In this document: one piece after another, positions 63,201 to 64,000 of the stretch
Position numbering within the stretch: the first letter of the stretch is position 1
Layout of the letters: each line of letters begins with the position of its first letter
Assembly: GCA_950295325.1 (NCBI GenBank)
Contig: OX485803.1
Coordinates: 65,487,554-65,551,553, forward strand
Source: Polytrichum commune
Lineage: Eukaryota > Streptophyta > Polytrichopsida > Polytrichales > Polytrichaceae
DNA: 64,000 bases
Direction of reading: 5' to 3'
Made by a program: the position numbers and the translations under genes
The notes under the pieces: generated by a model
The model's input: the letters and a program-made list of their open reading frames with translations, nothing else
Told to the model about the DNA's origin: nothing
Databases searched by the model: none

Positions 63201-63642
63201 GCGCACTGACTTCGTCTTTTGTCCAAACGAAATCGAGCGTTGCGTCAAGGGCCCTCGTCGGAAATGGGTCATGCCGTTCTCTGCTGATGACCAGAAGCCA
63301 CCTATTCCCCCAATCTGGCCCGTGAAGATTGGTACCAACCTCACCCGCTCGGAGATCTTTGCGCTTGAGAACGCAAGTTTTCAACTCCCACCAAAGGAGC
63401 GCATCACACCGACTCGACTCTTCACCAACTCTGCGACCCCGCTGGATATGTCTCGAATCCGTGTTCCAGAAAACCCCGACTTCATCCCTACCACAAGACT
63501 GTCCAAGCTTGTTCGGCGATCCAGCAGCGCACCTTCGGCAAAGCAGAGGCAGATGGTGGCCTCTGCTGAAGCTATGCATGCAACTGTTCTGAAGTTAACT
63601 ATGATCCCTCAACCGGGATTTGGTTGCATTATCACACTGTAG
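60221..63642 (+). CDS. MULE-like DDE transposase, two exons, 1110 residues
   Basis: Exon 1 is 60221-62359 and exon 2 is 62449-63642 (TAG). The 89-base phase-0 intron has donor CTG|GTACAT and acceptor TTCTCCAATCAG|G. ATG 60221 is the first in frame. Residues 1-100 are unrecognised. A SUMO-interaction-like VIDLSD lies at 124-129, and an acidic HEDEPV repeat at about 138-155. A zinc-finger region at about 288-376 has several Cys and ends GTHQHP, like the WRKY-GCM1 type fingers of MULE transposases. The catalytic core shows VYDGTYQ (Asp 550), FMADS (Asp 599), a CFFHW motif (Cys 628, His 631) and, in exon 2, NLAES (Glu 732), matching the Mutator/MULE DDE layout. The C-terminal 370 residues are Pro/Ser-rich and basic, not recognised. 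The frame is intact, suggesting recent activity. It is divergent from the methyltransferase-like gene, consistent with both being cargo of one element. Confidence 0.8.
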
Positions 63643-64000
63643 TCCAAATCAGAACCCCAACCACCCATCTACCAAGTGACAGTGAGTTCTCTTCCAAAGT
63701 GCAACTACGCCTACTTCTTGGATATGATTTCCAAGTTCGGCCGCAAACGAAATTTTTATATGAATTGTAAGCATCTGTATTACATCTTCGTCAAGGTTTC
63801 TAATTTGGATGCGGAAGTGAATTTGTTCATACACGCCCCGACATTTAGTTTCAATGAGGTCAAACTCATCATGGAGGGAGGTCTCTTGACTCAATCTACT
63901 TCCTAGAATTCCTCTCAACCTAGCACTACATTGGGATATGATATATGTGTCCATTTTTGGACCTCTTGTGAAGCAATAATTGATTGATATAATAAAGATA
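63643..64000. other. 3' flank of the transposase gene
   Basis: No gene or repeat seen. The AT-rich end (ATAATAAAGATA at the window edge) could serve as a polyadenylation region. No terminal inverted repeat of the element was found before the window stops. Confidence 0.4.

Noticed and set aside
63649-63954. Short ORFs downstream of the transposase
   Set aside because: Overlapping frames on both strands without recognisable domains or splice signals; not enough support for a gene.

Overview
The window is nuclear DNA of a land plant. The evidence is a Ty3/gypsy LTR retrotransposon with a plant-type primer binding site and no chromodomain (Athila/Tat-like, OTA group), spliceosomal introns with GT..AG ends of roughly 70-110 bases, a MULE-type transposase and very large satellite arrays. 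An early-diverging (non-flowering) plant is possible, but this is only an impression from how divergent the proteins are. No bacterial-style operons, tRNA, rRNA or CRISPR were recognised.

Layout. (1) 1-18093: one large retrotransposon on the minus strand. The right LTR (15720-18093) is complete; the left LTR lacks its outer 93 bases because the window begins inside it. The two LTRs are almost identical, so insertion was recent. Inside, in reading order from right to left, are the primer binding site, two small ORFs (one with a zinc knuckle), gag-pol (one in-frame TGA inside integrase), a 3.5 kb non-coding spacer, an 894-residue extra ORF with a long coiled coil, and the polypurine tract. (2) 18094-50594: about 320 head-to-tail copies of a 101-bp satellite, all in one orientation, with higher-order repeats of 11, 13, 14, 15 and 16 monomers. 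The retrotransposon sits inside a satellite monomer, so the array should continue left of the window. (3) 50595-52373: an 84-bp tandem repeat, then about 12 copies of a 75-bp repeat. (4) 52508-59963, minus strand: a split gene of about 12 exons and about 1200 residues, with a ParB-like domain followed by a beta-class N6/N4 DNA methyltransferase-like domain. A second, inverted block of the 75-bp repeat (56786-59035) appears to lie inside its first intron. (5) 60221-63642, plus strand: a two-exon MULE-like DDE transposase gene of 1110 residues, divergent from the methyltransferase gene across a gap of about 257 bases.

How the parts fit. The retrotransposon and the 101-bp array look like a (peri)centromeric or other heterochromatic block with a recent satellite-targeted insertion. 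The divergent transposase/methyltransferase pair, with inverted 75-bp arrays sharing a CTCTCGG core, looks like part of a large DNA transposon that carries its own modification-type methyltransferase. That is the most unusual object in the window. The element's outer ends were not found, so its unity is inferred.
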